Assembly: GCA_040880545.1 (NCBI GenBank)
Contig: JBBDIE010000105.1
Coordinates: forward strand, 1-23,467
Source: M55B112 sp040880545
Lineage (GTDB): Bacteria; Bacteroidota; Bacteroidia; Bacteroidales; GCA-2748055
DNA length: 23,467 nucleotides
Reading direction: 5' to 3'
Below the pieces are notes generated by a model, which was not told where the DNA came from, did not search any database, and was given only the letters and a program-made list of their open reading frames with translations. Below are positions 15,204-23,402 of this stretch, one piece after another. Position 1 is the stretch's first letter. Every line of letters starts with the position of its first letter. The position numbers and the translations under genes are program-made.

Positions 15204-16571
15204 ATGGCTTCTCAAAATCCATCCATTCCTAAGGGTACCCGTGATTTTTCACCGGTTGAAATGTTGCGCCGAAACTATATTTTTGAAACCATCAGGGAGG
15301 TATTCAGAAAATTCGGGTTCCCGCAAATTGAAACACCAGCCATGGAGAACCTGTCCACCCTCACAGGCAAATATGGGGAGGAAGGAGATAAGCTATTGTT
15401 TAAGATTCTCAATTCAGGCGACTTTATGCGTGGCGTGGATCTGTCCGGGATCGGGAATTTGTCACCGGCCGGGCTCGCATCAAGGATATCGAAACGCGGA
15501 CTCCGTTACGATCTGACTGTTCCATTTGCCAGGTATGTTGTGCAGCACAGGAACGAAATTGTCTTCCCCTTTAAAAGATACCAGATTCAGCCGGTCTGGC
15601 GTGCGGATAATCCACAAAAGGGCCGATACCGCGAGTTTTACCAGTGCGATGCCGATATGATAGGGAGCAACTCATTACTTAATGAATTTGAACTGGTTCA
15701 GATCATTGACGAAGTATTTCTGAGCCTGAACCTGGCGGTGACCATTAAAATCAACAACCGGAAGATCCTGGCAGGGATATCGGAGGTGATCGGGGAGCGG
15801 GAAAAGATCGTTGATATTACAGTGGCCATCGATAAGCTGGAAAAGATCGGCGTGGCTAATGTAAAAAAAGAACTGGCTTCCAAAGGAATTTCAGATGAGT
15901 CGCTGGGGTTGCTTAACCCTGTATTTGAGATGAAGGGCGATAATGACGAAAAATTGGATTTTCTTGAAAATTATCTTTCATCCTCAGAAACCGGATTGGC
16001 AGGTATTCAGGAGATCCGTGATCTTTTTGGCTACCTGTCGGAAAATCCGGTATCTACTGCTCCTGAACTTGACATTACCCTGGCACGGGGTCTCAATTAT
16101 TACACTGGTGCAATTATCGAAGTAAAATCAAACGAAGTGGAAATTGGAAGTATCTGTGGAGGTGGCCGTTACGATGATCTCACCGGTATATTTGGAATGC
16201 CCGGGGTATCCGGTGTAGGGATCAGCTTCGGTGCCGACAGAATCTATGATGTGATTATGCAGCTTAAACGTTTTCCCGGTTCGACTACAATAAAAACCCA
16301 ACTTCTGTTTGTCAATTTTGGTGAAAAAGAGGTCTCCTATATACTGCCAATTCTTGCTAAACTGCGAAACAGCGGAATTACAGTTGAAATCTATCCCGAA
16401 CGGGCCAAAATGAAAAAGCAGATGAACTTCGCCGACCAATCGGGCATTCCCTATGTGGCCCTTATCGGTGAAGAGGAGATCAGGGCAGGAAAGGTTACGC
16501 TAAAAAATATGGAGACGGGCGATCAACAGATGCACTCTCTGGAGGAATTATTCTCGATTCTGCAGCCATAA
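15204..16571 (+). CDS. hisS: Histidyl-tRNA synthetase
   Basis: Charges tRNA-His with histidine; a class II aminoacyl-tRNA synthetase acting as a cytosolic dimer. From the ATG at 15204 the product is 455 aa. Motif 1 is at PKGTRDFSPVEMLRRN and following, motif 2 at RYQIQPVWRADNPQKGRYREF, the histidine-binding segment is LARGLNYYTGAIIEV, and motif 3 is in GVGISFGADRI. The C-terminal anticodon-binding domain spans about 360-455 (LLFVNFGEKEVSYILPIL, MNFADQSGIPYVALIGEEE). An insertion around DFMRGVDLSGIGNLSP belongs to the longer variant common in Bacteroidota. LNYYTG replaces the more usual LDYYTG. It is followed after 70 nt by hutH on the same strand. Confidence 0.96.
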   Translation: MASQNPSIPKGTRDFSPVEMLRRNYIFETIREVFRKFGFPQIETPAMENLSTLTGKYGEEGDKLLFKILNSGDFMRGVDLSGIGNLSPAGLASRISKRGLRYDLTVPFARYVVQHRNEIVFPFKRYQIQPVWRADNPQKGRYREFYQCDADMIGSNSLLNEFELVQIIDEVFLSLNLAVTIKINNRKILAGISEVIGEREKIVDITVAIDKLEKIGVANVKKELASKGISDESLGLLNPVFEMKGDNDEKLDFLENYLSSSETGLAGIQEIRDLFGYLSENPVSTAPELDITLARGLNYYTGAIIEVKSNEVEIGSICGGGRYDDLTGIFGMPGVSGVGISFGADRIYDVIMQLKRFPGSTTIKTQLLFVNFGEKEVSYILPILAKLRNSGITVEIYPERAKMKKQMNFADQSGIPYVALIGEEEIRAGKVTLKNMETGDQQMHSLEELFSILQP

Positions 16572-16641
16572 CTGTCAAATAACATTTCACTTCTCAGCCT
16601 TTTTTCCGTAATTCACTCCCGTATTAAACGAATGTATTATT

Positions 16642-18159
16642 ATGACAAAAATTCATAGGATCAGCTCCGATGTAATTGACTGGAAGATCATCAGTGAATT
16701 ACTGGACGGGAATAAAAAACTGGAGCTGTCGCGTGAAAGTATTTCTAAAGTGGTTAAGTGCAGGAAATATCTTGATCAGCGGATGACCTTACACAAGGAA
16801 AAACTATACGGGATAAATACAGGATTTGGCTCCTTGTATGACAAGGTAATCTCTGAGGAAGATCTGGGAAAACTGCAAAGAAACCTGGTGATGTCGCATG
16901 CCTGCGGGGTGGGAGAGAAGATCCCGGCAGAAATAACAAAACTAATGCTCTTTCTGAAACTGCAATCACTTTCCTACGGAAACTCGGGGGTTCAGCTGGC
17001 CACGGTACAACGACTGATTGATTTTTACAACCATGATATTATACCAGTGGTTTATCAATATGGATCATTGGGGGCATCAGGGGACCTGGCTCCGCTTGCG
17101 CATCTCAGTCTGCCGCTTATTGGTATGGGAGAAGTGTATTTGAACGGGAAGATTGTCACTGCAGAAAAGATGTTAAAGAAATTCGGGTGGGACCCCATCG
17201 AACTGCAATCCAAGGAGGGCCTTGCGCTGCTGAATGGCACCCAGTTCATGAGTGCCTATGGCGTACATCTATGCCTGCGGGTATTCAAACTCTCCAGGCT
17301 TGCTGACATCATCGGGGCATTGTCGCTGGATGCTTTTGACGGAAGGATCGAGCCATTTCATGAATTGATCCAGCAGATCAGGCCGCACCAGGGGCAGATA
17401 AATACTGCTGCCCGTGTCCGGGACTTACTGGCGGGTAGCGAGCTCATAAACCGTCCGAAGGAGCATATCCAGGACCCCTATTCCTTCAGATGCATACCCC
17501 AGGTGCATGGGGCCTCAAAGGATGCGATCAATTATGTTGCCTATGTTTTTCAGAATGAGATCAATTCCGTCACTGATAATCCAACTATATTCCCGGATGA
17601 TGATCTGATTATTTCGGCGGGAAATTTCCACGGACAACCACTGGCACTGGCATTCGATAATCTGGCCATCGCACTTTCAGAACTGGGGAATATTTCCGAA
17701 AGGAGGACCTACCAGCTCCTTTCAGGAACCAGGTCACTTCCGCACTTTCTTGTTGCCAGTCCAGGCCTGAATTCAGGATTCATGATACCCCAGTATAGCG
17801 CAGCCTCCATGGTGAGCCACAATAAGCAGTTGTGCACTCCCTCCTCGGTGGACTCCATTGAATCATCACAGGGACAGGAGGATCATGTAAGTATGGGGGC
17901 AAATGCAGCCGTGAAAGCTTACAAGGTGATGGAAAACCTGGAACGTATACTGGCCATTGAATTGTACAATGCCGCCCAGGCGCTGGACTTCAGACGGCCG
18001 GTAAAAACTTCACCATACCTTGAAAGGATCGTGTCTCAATACCGAAAAAAAGTGGCATTCATTGATGAAGACAAAGTCATGTATGAGGATATCAACAAAT
18101 CTGTGCAGTTTCTCAGAGAGATTGATCTGGGGCCGGAATTATCAGACAGATTATTATAA
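16642..18159 (+). CDS. hutH: Histidine ammonia-lyase
   Basis: Deaminates L-histidine to urocanate and ammonia, the first step of histidine degradation. The product is 505 aa, normal for the family. The tripeptide that forms the MIO prosthetic group is A145-S146-G147 in GSLGASGDLAPLAHLS. The catalytic tyrosine is Y56 in YGINTGFGS. The selectivity position is S85-H86 in NLVMSHACGVGE, as in histidine ammonia-lyases; tyrosine and phenylalanine lyases usually have HL or FL there. The segments GLALLNGTQ, VTDNPTIFPDD, GNFHGQPLALA and SSQGQEDHVSMG are also typical. It lies alone: hutU, hutI and a formiminoglutamate enzyme are not in the window, so urocanate must be handled elsewhere. It converges on the Spy/CpxP-like gene with only 6 nt between the stops. 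Confidence 0.92.
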   Translation: MTKIHRISSDVIDWKIISELLDGNKKLELSRESISKVVKCRKYLDQRMTLHKEKLYGINTGFGSLYDKVISEEDLGKLQRNLVMSHACGVGEKIPAEITKLMLFLKLQSLSYGNSGVQLATVQRLIDFYNHDIIPVVYQYGSLGASGDLAPLAHLSLPLIGMGEVYLNGKIVTAEKMLKKFGWDPIELQSKEGLALLNGTQFMSAYGVHLCLRVFKLSRLADIIGALSLDAFDGRIEPFHELIQQIRPHQGQINTAARVRDLLAGSELINRPKEHIQDPYSFRCIPQVHGASKDAINYVAYVFQNEINSVTDNPTIFPDDDLIISAGNFHGQPLALAFDNLAIALSELGNISERRTYQLLSGTRSLPHFLVASPGLNSGFMIPQYSAASMVSHNKQLCTPSSVDSIESSQGQEDHVSMGANAAVKAYKVMENLERILAIELYNAAQALDFRRPVKTSPYLERIVSQYRKKVAFIDEDKVMYEDINKSVQFLREIDLGPELSDRLL

Positions 18160-18165
18160 TATCAC

Positions 18166-18663
18166 CTAATGAAAATCGTGGTACGGGCCTCTGCCCCCTT
18201 TGCCTCCGCCTCCTCCACCTGAGCGGAACTTTCTTAATATATACATTTTAAATTCCCTTTCAAGTGCATACATTCGCATGGTCTTCTTTTTTCCGATGAC
18301 TTCCACAAATGTGTTATGATATTGCATCGTTAGCGCATTCCGTTTTTTCTGCAGATCCAGGAATTTGTTAATAGTTTCATCAATCTCCTCCTTCGACATG
18401 GCCTTATAATTGCATTCATAATAGTTGAGCAAACTTCGCTCATCCTCATTGATCTTCATGGACCTGTTGTGCAGGTCCTCATATACGGGCCAGAAAAGAT
18501 CAGATTCAGTTTTTGAAAGCTCCAGTTTTTCGTTGAAAAAACTAATCTTCTCCTCTTTATATTTTGCCATTTTGTCATAAGGTTGGGCAATTACGGTGGT
18601 ACCTGCAATGCCCATTATCAATGCAATGATCAGGATTCGGGTAGTTTTTGATTCTTTTTTCAT
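18166..18663 (-). CDS. Exported Spy/CpxP-like protein, putative sensor for the ECF sigma factor
   Basis: The 165-aa product has an N-terminal signal sequence (ILIIALIMGIAGTTVIAQ, cleavage about residue 27). A predominantly helical charged region follows (about 30-145) with a pattern seen in Spy/CpxP-type periplasmic proteins: KISFFNEKLELSKTESDLFW, then ERSLLNYY and FLDLQKKRNALTMQY. Similar proteins encoded next to ECF sigma factors in Bacteroidota are annotated as sensors of ECF-type sigma factor. The C-terminus is a glycine-rich tail (RSGGGGGGKGGRGPYHDFH, residues 147-165). The start is 11 nt after the stop of the putative anti-sigma gene, so the two are co-transcribed. By analogy with CpxP it may bind misfolded envelope proteins and inform the regulator, but this is inference. 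Confidence 0.75.
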   Translation of the reverse strand: MKKESKTTRILIIALIMGIAGTTVIAQPYDKMAKYKEEKISFFNEKLELSKTESDLFWPVYEDLHNRSMKINEDERSLLNYYECNYKAMSKEEIDETINKFLDLQKKRNALTMQYHNTFVEVIGKKKTMRMYALEREFKMYILRKFRSGGGGGGKGGRGPYHDFH

Positions 18664-18674
18664 TAGGTCTGTTT

Positions 18675-19115
18675 TTATTCCGATCCAAGTAAATGTATGA
18701 GGTCAACTTCGTTACTCGACAGGTAGAATATGGCTTCTTCCTCCCATTCTGTAAAATCAGGTACTTCATCCCCTGTGTACGACTCAATAAGCACCGATTC
18801 ATCCTGCATAATACCCATCAAATCCAGTGTAGCAAGGTCGTATGCACCATTTTCCTCCAATCCGACACCAGCCATAGTTTGCAGCAATATATAAATTATC
18901 AGCGCAACACCCGAGATGGATGCTGCCAGAGCAAAATAGGGGCGAAGGTATATTTTTTTCCCTTGGCCGGTAGATTCCCGTTCCTTTTCTTCAGGCTCTT
19001 CCATGATCCTTGCCATCACTTTTCCATGTAACTCATCGAAATACCTGTCGGGTACTTTGAATGGATTTTCGGATGCAGACGGCATTGAAGTTTTGATATT
19101 TTTATTTGAAGCCAT
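18675..19115 (-). CDS. One-pass membrane protein, putative anti-sigma factor
   Basis: The 146-aa product has a cytoplasmic N-terminal part containing NPFKVPDRYFDELHGKVMAR (about 17-36), a VPxxYF pattern common in small Bacteroidota proteins encoded beside ECF sigma factors. A charged stretch (EEPEEKERESTGQGKK) is followed by one membrane helix (about 60-82, YFALAASISGVALIIYILLQ). An acidic periplasmic part (83-146) has many E/D residues (FTEWEEEAIFYL, EVDLIHLLGSE). There is no zinc-binding HxxxCxxC anti-sigma motif. Position (43 nt after the sigma factor, 11 nt before the Spy/CpxP-like gene) and topology make an anti-sigma role likely, but sequence alone does not prove it. Confidence 0.7.
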   Translation of the reverse strand: MASNKNIKTSMPSASENPFKVPDRYFDELHGKVMARIMEEPEEKERESTGQGKKIYLRPYFALAASISGVALIIYILLQTMAGVGLEENGAYDLATLDLMGIMQDESVLIESYTGDEVPDFTEWEEEAIFYLSSNEVDLIHLLGSE

Positions 19116-19158
19116 AATTTACCTCCCTGTCACTAAGACTGTTAAAATAATAAAAGGT

Positions 19159-19710
19159 TTATTCATTCAATATATACTTTTCCAGTTTTTTCACTGCAAG
19201 ATGATAGGATGCTTTCAGGGCCCCCACTGATGTTTTAAGTACATCGGCCATCTCCAGGTACTTCATATCCTCATAATACTTCAGGTTGAAAACGATTCGC
19301 TGTTTTTCAGGCAGCAGGAGAATCGCTTTCTGTAGTTTCAATTGGGCCTCATCACCATCAAAATAAGGATCTGTAATCAGATTGTCGGTCAGCCAGGCCT
19401 CGTACTCATGGCCCTCCGATCCTGAAAAATGTTTTTTCCTTTCCTTGATCAGGCTCAGGGACTCGTTGGTGGCAATTCTGAAGAGCCAGGTGTATAACCC
19501 CGATTCCGCCCTGAAATTATCCAGGTTTCGCCATACTTTAACAAGGGTGTTCTGCACTGCGTCGTCCGCATCTTCATGATTGATCATTATCCGTCGGCAA
19601 TGCCAGTATAATCGCTCCTTGTATTTACTGACAAGAAGGTTAAAGGCGGACTCGCGTTGTTCCGGATCCTTGAACCGATCTATAATTTCCCTGTCAGCGT
19701 TTGCGGGCAT
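19159..19710 (-). CDS. ECF-type RNA polymerase sigma factor
   Basis: Redirects RNA polymerase to a small regulon, typically for envelope stress. The 183-aa product has region 2 at about residues 22-92 (NLLVSKYKERLYWHCRRI, EDADDAVQNTLVKVWRNLD, LYTWLFRIATNESLSLIKER) and region 4 at about 125-178 (LLPEKQRIVFNLKYYEDMKY, VGALKASYHLAVKKLEKYI). A linker of about 30 residues joins them. Regions 1 and 3 are absent, as in all ECF factors. It is the second gene of a likely four-gene operon, 51 nt after the VWA gene and 43 nt before the putative anti-sigma gene. Its target promoters are unknown; the operon's own upstream region (21191-21219) is the first place to look for autoregulation. Confidence 0.93.
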   Translation of the reverse strand: MPANADREIIDRFKDPEQRESAFNLLVSKYKERLYWHCRRIMINHEDADDAVQNTLVKVWRNLDNFRAESGLYTWLFRIATNESLSLIKERKKHFSGSEGHEYEAWLTDNLITDPYFDGDEAQLKLQKAILLLPEKQRIVFNLKYYEDMKYLEMADVLKTSVGALKASYHLAVKKLEKYILNE

Positions 19711-19761
19711 CTTCTCTTTTTCTTAGTGTTAGAACGTTGAAACAGTGAATGGTTTAATTGG

Positions 19762-21156
19762 TCATTTCAATTCCACCAGTTCCGTCAATCCTGATCTGAT
19801 TTGGAAGTCACGAACCTGGGTGAAGTTGGTAGCCATCAGGTCGGCCTGCCGGAAAACGATCCTGTAAAGCCCCGGCTGCAGGTATATATCCTGCCTGCTT
19901 ACATTTGAGCGGATATTTTTAACCCACTGCTGTTCCCCTTCGGCGGTAATTTTGAAAAGTGCACCGTAACCGTGATTTTTCGATGAGATCCGTGCCATAC
20001 CCGGCTCAGGGATCTCCACTGATGTGGTGTAGCTTTGCCTGATTTCAACTTCACGCAGGTAGATCAATGGAAAAACAGGGATCTCCAGGTCGTATTTTCC
20101 AACCATGTATTTTTCACTGTGCCCCATCTGATGAATATTGATAGTCCAAGGATCACCGGCCTTTTTGACCAGTATTTTCTCTTTATTATAAACATTCCCC
20201 ATAGATTTTATAAGCAGGTAACCCTGCGGGGCATCTATACCGATGTGGTTGTGCTTCGCTTCCACCAGGGTAACCGAGTCGAGGGAAGTCGGTGGAATGG
20301 TATGTGCAATAATATTATAGGTATTTAATTGATCCAGTAACAGTGTGTCCGGATTGCCTTTGCTGTTCAGCGTGTGAATTATGTTGTATCTCACTTTTCC
20401 GGAAAATTGATCGTAAAACTGGATGGCCACATTTGTTTCCGTTGGCATACCATCCGAATCTATGAGGTTCACCTGGGAACTTGTTGTGTTTAATGCATGC
20501 ATGATCACCACTTTCATCACTTCGCGGAACTGTTCCTTATTCGGGGCATCGTAATAATATCCGATACAGCCGAAAGTTTCCCTGAAATTAGGGTCATTCC
20601 CTATCCCTATAATAAATGGACGGAGCGCTATGTCCTTTTTCTGCAGCTCAAGTGATGCTTCACACGGATCACCGTCACAGGCTTCCACACCGTCGGTGAT
20701 CAGGATGATAATGTTTCTGCAGGAGGAGGATTCCGGGAAGTCTGCAGCCGAAAGTTCAAGTGAATGGGCGATGGGAGTGGTCCCTTTGGGTGAAAGGACG
20801 TTTAGCTTTTCTCTGATCCTGGATGCATTGTTCGGAGCGAAAGGTACTTCAAGTTTCGTGTCACTGCAATTCTGGGGTGGTACTGGACTCTGGTGTCCAT
20901 ATACCCGAAGAGCTATCTCTATCTTTCCAAGGGTCTCCAGGCTGTCTACCATTTCCGTCAGTATCCTCCTTGCAATGTTGATCTTGGTCTCTCCTCCCCA
21001 GAGCCCGGACATGCTGTAGGATGCGTCAAAAATAAAAAGTATCCTGGAACTGGGTTCATCCCCTGTCCCTGATCCCTGGGCAAACTGAATTGCAGGCGTA
21101 AAAAGGACCAGTATAAGTGCAAATACCAACTTTTTAAAACGTCCCATTATCTTCAT
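19762..21156 (-). CDS. Secreted von Willebrand factor A (VWA) domain protein
   Basis: The 464-aa product begins with a signal peptide (FKKLVFALILVLFTPAIQFAQ, cleavage about residue 27); an internal ATG at the fourth codon is an alternative start. A VWA domain covers about 36-225 with a complete MIDAS site: D44-A-S46-Y-S48, T126/T127 in SPKGTTPIAHS and D155 in LITDGVEACDGDPC. Extra cysteines (C97, C146, C160, C165, C196) suggest disulfides in the periplasm. The remaining about 240 residues are beta-rich, with repeated segments of the type DKx-YxVGKYDLEIPVFP and GLYRIVFRQA, as in carboxypeptidase-like or SdrD-like folds; I cannot assign them. No transmembrane anchor or lipobox is seen. It heads the operon with the ECF sigma factor. 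Confidence 0.85.
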   Translation of the reverse strand: MKIMGRFKKLVFALILVLFTPAIQFAQGSGTGDEPSSRILFIFDASYSMSGLWGGETKINIARRILTEMVDSLETLGKIEIALRVYGHQSPVPPQNCSDTKLEVPFAPNNASRIREKLNVLSPKGTTPIAHSLELSAADFPESSSCRNIIILITDGVEACDGDPCEASLELQKKDIALRPFIIGIGNDPNFRETFGCIGYYYDAPNKEQFREVMKVVIMHALNTTSSQVNLIDSDGMPTETNVAIQFYDQFSGKVRYNIIHTLNSKGNPDTLLLDQLNTYNIIAHTIPPTSLDSVTLVEAKHNHIGIDAPQGYLLIKSMGNVYNKEKILVKKAGDPWTINIHQMGHSEKYMVGKYDLEIPVFPLIYLREVEIRQSYTTSVEIPEPGMARISSKNHGYGALFKITAEGEQQWVKNIRSNVSRQDIYLQPGLYRIVFRQADLMATNFTQVRDFQIRSGLTELVELK

Positions 21157-21190
21157 AACGCATTAACAATGAATGCCATGTTGCAAGTTA

Positions 21191-21219
21191 CAAAATTAGC
21201 AGACAAAAATTGTTGTCTG
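21191..21219 (-). promoter_or_regulatory. Promoter -7 element and palindrome upstream of the VWA-sigma operon
   Basis: On the minus strand, TAATTTTG (plus 21191-21198) is a perfect TAnnTTTG -7 element, 34 nt before the ATG at 21156. Directly upstream of it lies a perfect 7-bp inverted repeat, CAGACAA-N6-TTGTCTG (21200-21219), placed in the spacer between the expected -7 and -33 elements, where a dimeric regulator would block polymerase. No clear -33 TTG is present at 24 nt. Both sequence elements are certain; the regulatory role is inferred. Confidence 0.45.
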
Positions 21220-21276
21220 ATTTTGAATTTGAAAATAAAGCGGGGGTGGTATAACTAATTTAAAGTTATACAGGCA

Positions 21277-21298
21277 GGGCCGGCCCATGAACCGGCCC
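21277..21298 (-). terminator. GC-rich hairpin after transketolase
   Basis: GGGCCGG and CCGGCCC (21277-21283 and 21292-21298) form a perfect 7-bp GC stem with an 8-nt loop. It lies 21-42 nt past the transketolase stop. On the minus strand the stem is followed by TGCCTG rather than a T run, so termination would rely on the stem strength. On the plus strand it is followed by CGGGGTTTT. Confidence 0.5.
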
Positions 21299-21318
21299 CG
21301 GGGTTTTCCTTCCGTAAA

Positions 21319-23358
21319 TTATTTTTTAAGATAGTCCAAAACCTGGGTGTATACATTCTCTCCGTTGAATCCAAGTTTTTCATCCAGAACCTTGTAGGGA
21401 GCGGAATAACCAAAGCTTTCAAGTCCGAATACCCTTCCTGCCGGGCCCACAACCCCCTGCAGCGTTACCGGTAACCCGGCAGTCATGCCGAAAATGGGTA
21501 GCGAGGTTGGGATTACGCTCTCCCTGTATGCTTCATCCTGGTTACGGAACCTGCCTTCTGATATCACTGAAACTACCCGCACTTTCAGGTTTTCTCTCTC
21601 TTCCAGAATTTTTGAACCTTCGATCAGGGTGGATACTTCCGATCCGGATGCCACCAATGTGATATCAGGTATCTCCTTGCAATCCTTCACGATATAAGCA
21701 CCTTTTTCAGCATTCAGGGCATCACTGTACCGGTCCGAACCAGGCAGAGCAGGTATATCAGCGATACCCTGTCTGGAGAGGATCAGTGCCGTAGGGGTAT
21801 TCCGGTTTTCAAGCGCCATTTTCCAGGCAACAACCGATTCTGTTCCGTCGGCTGGTCGCAAAACCAGCATGGAATTGTCGCCCGAGTGGTTCTTCAGGTG
21901 CTCCATGAGCCTGATTTGCGCCTCCTGTTCCACCGGCTGGTGGGTCGGTCCATCTTCACCCACCCTGAATGCATCGTGTGTCCATATATAGATCACCGGA
22001 AGTTCCATTAATGCAGCCAGCCTTACTGCCGGTTTCATGAAATCACTGAATACAAAGAATGTTCCCACCACAGGGATCACACCTCCGTGCAGTGCCATGC
22101 CATTTGCAATGGCTGCCATAGTTAATTCACTTACCCCTGCCTGCAGGAAGGATCCGGCGAAATTATTTTTTGTAAATGACGTGGTTTTATTCAGAAAACT
22201 GTCGGTCTTGTCACTATTTGACAGGTCGGCTGAAGCAACGATCAGATTCTCCACCTTGTCGTGTAATGCACCGAGTACGGTCCCGGCGGATGCCCTGGTG
22301 GCAAGATTTTCCTTCAGTGGTATGGTTGAAAAATCAATCCCGGGAATCTCCCCGGTCAGGAATTTTTTCAGTTTTGCAGCAAGGTCCGGATTTTCTTTTT
22401 CCCATGCAGCCTGTAGTTTTTTCTTCTCCGCAACCAGGGCGCGCTTTTCCCTGAGGATCTCTTCATACCGGCTCTTTACCTCCGGGAAGATCACAAACGG
22501 ATTTTCCGGGTCACCTCCCAGGTTGACAATGGTTTTTTCATAGGACCCACCGGCTGCCGAAATGGGCATGCCGTGCATGGAAGTCTGTCTTTCGAATCCG
22601 CTGCCATCTTCTTTTACAGCACCCTTACCCATAATGGTTTTTCCGATGATGATCACCGGTTTCTCTTGCTCCCCGATCGCTTCTTGCAGCGCTGTTTCAA
22701 TCTGCACTGAATCATTGCCGTCAATGGAGAATACACGCCATCCCCAGGCATCGTATTTTTTAGCAGTATCCTCCGACGTAACTGCATCGGTAGGAGACGA
22801 CAACTGGATATCGTTTGAGTCATAGAACATGATCAGGTTGTTCAGTCCCAGGTATCCTGCCACCCGGCCTGCACCCTGGGAGATTTCCTCCTGGACCCCG
22901 CCATCGGAAATGAATGCAAAAGTTTTATGCGCCATCCACTCACCGAAGCGCTCAACCAGAAAACGTTCAGCAATGGCCGCACCAACAGCATTTGTATGGC
23001 CCTGGCCCAGCGGCCCCGAAGTATTTTCAACGCCCCGGGCTGTGTCGACTTCAGGGTGACCCGGCGTGGGACTTCCCCATTGGCGGAAACCGGCCAGATC
23101 TTCCATGCTGTAAACACCGGTTAAGGCGAGTACCGAATAAAGCATGGGTGACATGTGCCCCGGATCCAGGAAAAACCTGTCCCTGAACGGCCATTGCATG
23201 TCGTCCGGATCGAAAGTGAGGAACCTGGCATATAATATCTCAATAAAATCTGCTCCACCCATGGCACCGCCCGGATGGCCCGACTTAGCCTTCTCTACCA
23301 TGGCTGCTGATAAGATCCTGATATTGTCTGCTGCTTTTGTGTGCGTTTCTGTTATCAT
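21319..23358 (-). CDS. tkt: Transketolase
   Basis: Transfers two-carbon ketol units in the pentose phosphate pathway using thiamine diphosphate and a divalent metal. The 679-aa product has normal length. N-terminal TPP-binding features are AKSGHPGGAMGG (H28), DPGHMSPMLYS (H68) and GHPEVDTARGVENTSGPLGQG (H101). The TPP motif is SDGGVQEEI (151-159) with N182 in DSNDIQL. Most transketolases have GDG at the start of this motif; SDG with EEISQGAG appears to be the Bacteroidota form. The pyrimidine-binding domain has the catalytic glutamate in GVSELTMAAIANG and the THDAFRVGEDGPTHQPVEQ segment. The C-terminal domain ends DEKLGFNGENVY. It is monocistronic, followed by a GC hairpin. A transaldolase or other PPP gene is not adjacent in the window. 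Confidence 0.97.
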   Translation of the reverse strand: MITETHTKAADNIRILSAAMVEKAKSGHPGGAMGGADFIEILYARFLTFDPDDMQWPFRDRFFLDPGHMSPMLYSVLALTGVYSMEDLAGFRQWGSPTPGHPEVDTARGVENTSGPLGQGHTNAVGAAIAERFLVERFGEWMAHKTFAFISDGGVQEEISQGAGRVAGYLGLNNLIMFYDSNDIQLSSPTDAVTSEDTAKKYDAWGWRVFSIDGNDSVQIETALQEAIGEQEKPVIIIGKTIMGKGAVKEDGSGFERQTSMHGMPISAAGGSYEKTIVNLGGDPENPFVIFPEVKSRYEEILREKRALVAEKKKLQAAWEKENPDLAAKLKKFLTGEIPGIDFSTIPLKENLATRASAGTVLGALHDKVENLIVASADLSNSDKTDSFLNKTTSFTKNNFAGSFLQAGVSELTMAAIANGMALHGGVIPVVGTFFVFSDFMKPAVRLAALMELPVIYIWTHDAFRVGEDGPTHQPVEQEAQIRLMEHLKNHSGDNSMLVLRPADGTESVVAWKMALENRNTPTALILSRQGIADIPALPGSDRYSDALNAEKGAYIVKDCKEIPDITLVASGSEVSTLIEGSKILEERENLKVRVVSVISEGRFRNQDEAYRESVIPTSLPIFGMTAGLPVTLQGVVGPAGRVFGLESFGYSAPYKVLDEKLGFNGENVYTQVLDYLKK

Positions 23359-23394
23359 CTATTATTCTTTTTAATGGCTTATTCTAAACGACCG

Positions 23395-23402
23395 TAAAAG
23401 TA
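23395..23402 (-). promoter_or_regulatory. Weak -7 candidate upstream of transketolase
   Basis: On the minus strand this reads TACTTTTA, 7 of 8 matches to TAnnTTTG, 37 nt before the ATG at 23358. No matching -33 TTG is visible at about 24 nt. The rest of the upstream strip (23359-23467) holds nothing else recognisable. Confidence 0.3.

Noticed and set aside
16572..16641. Riboswitch or T-box leader before hutH
   Set aside because: The gap is only 70 nt, with no T-box-like sequence or stable structure seen by eye.
22037..22543. 168-aa ORF on the plus strand inside transketolase
   Set aside because: It lies entirely antisense to a well-conserved gene, is rich in S/F as expected of antisense, and has no promoter or recognisable motif.
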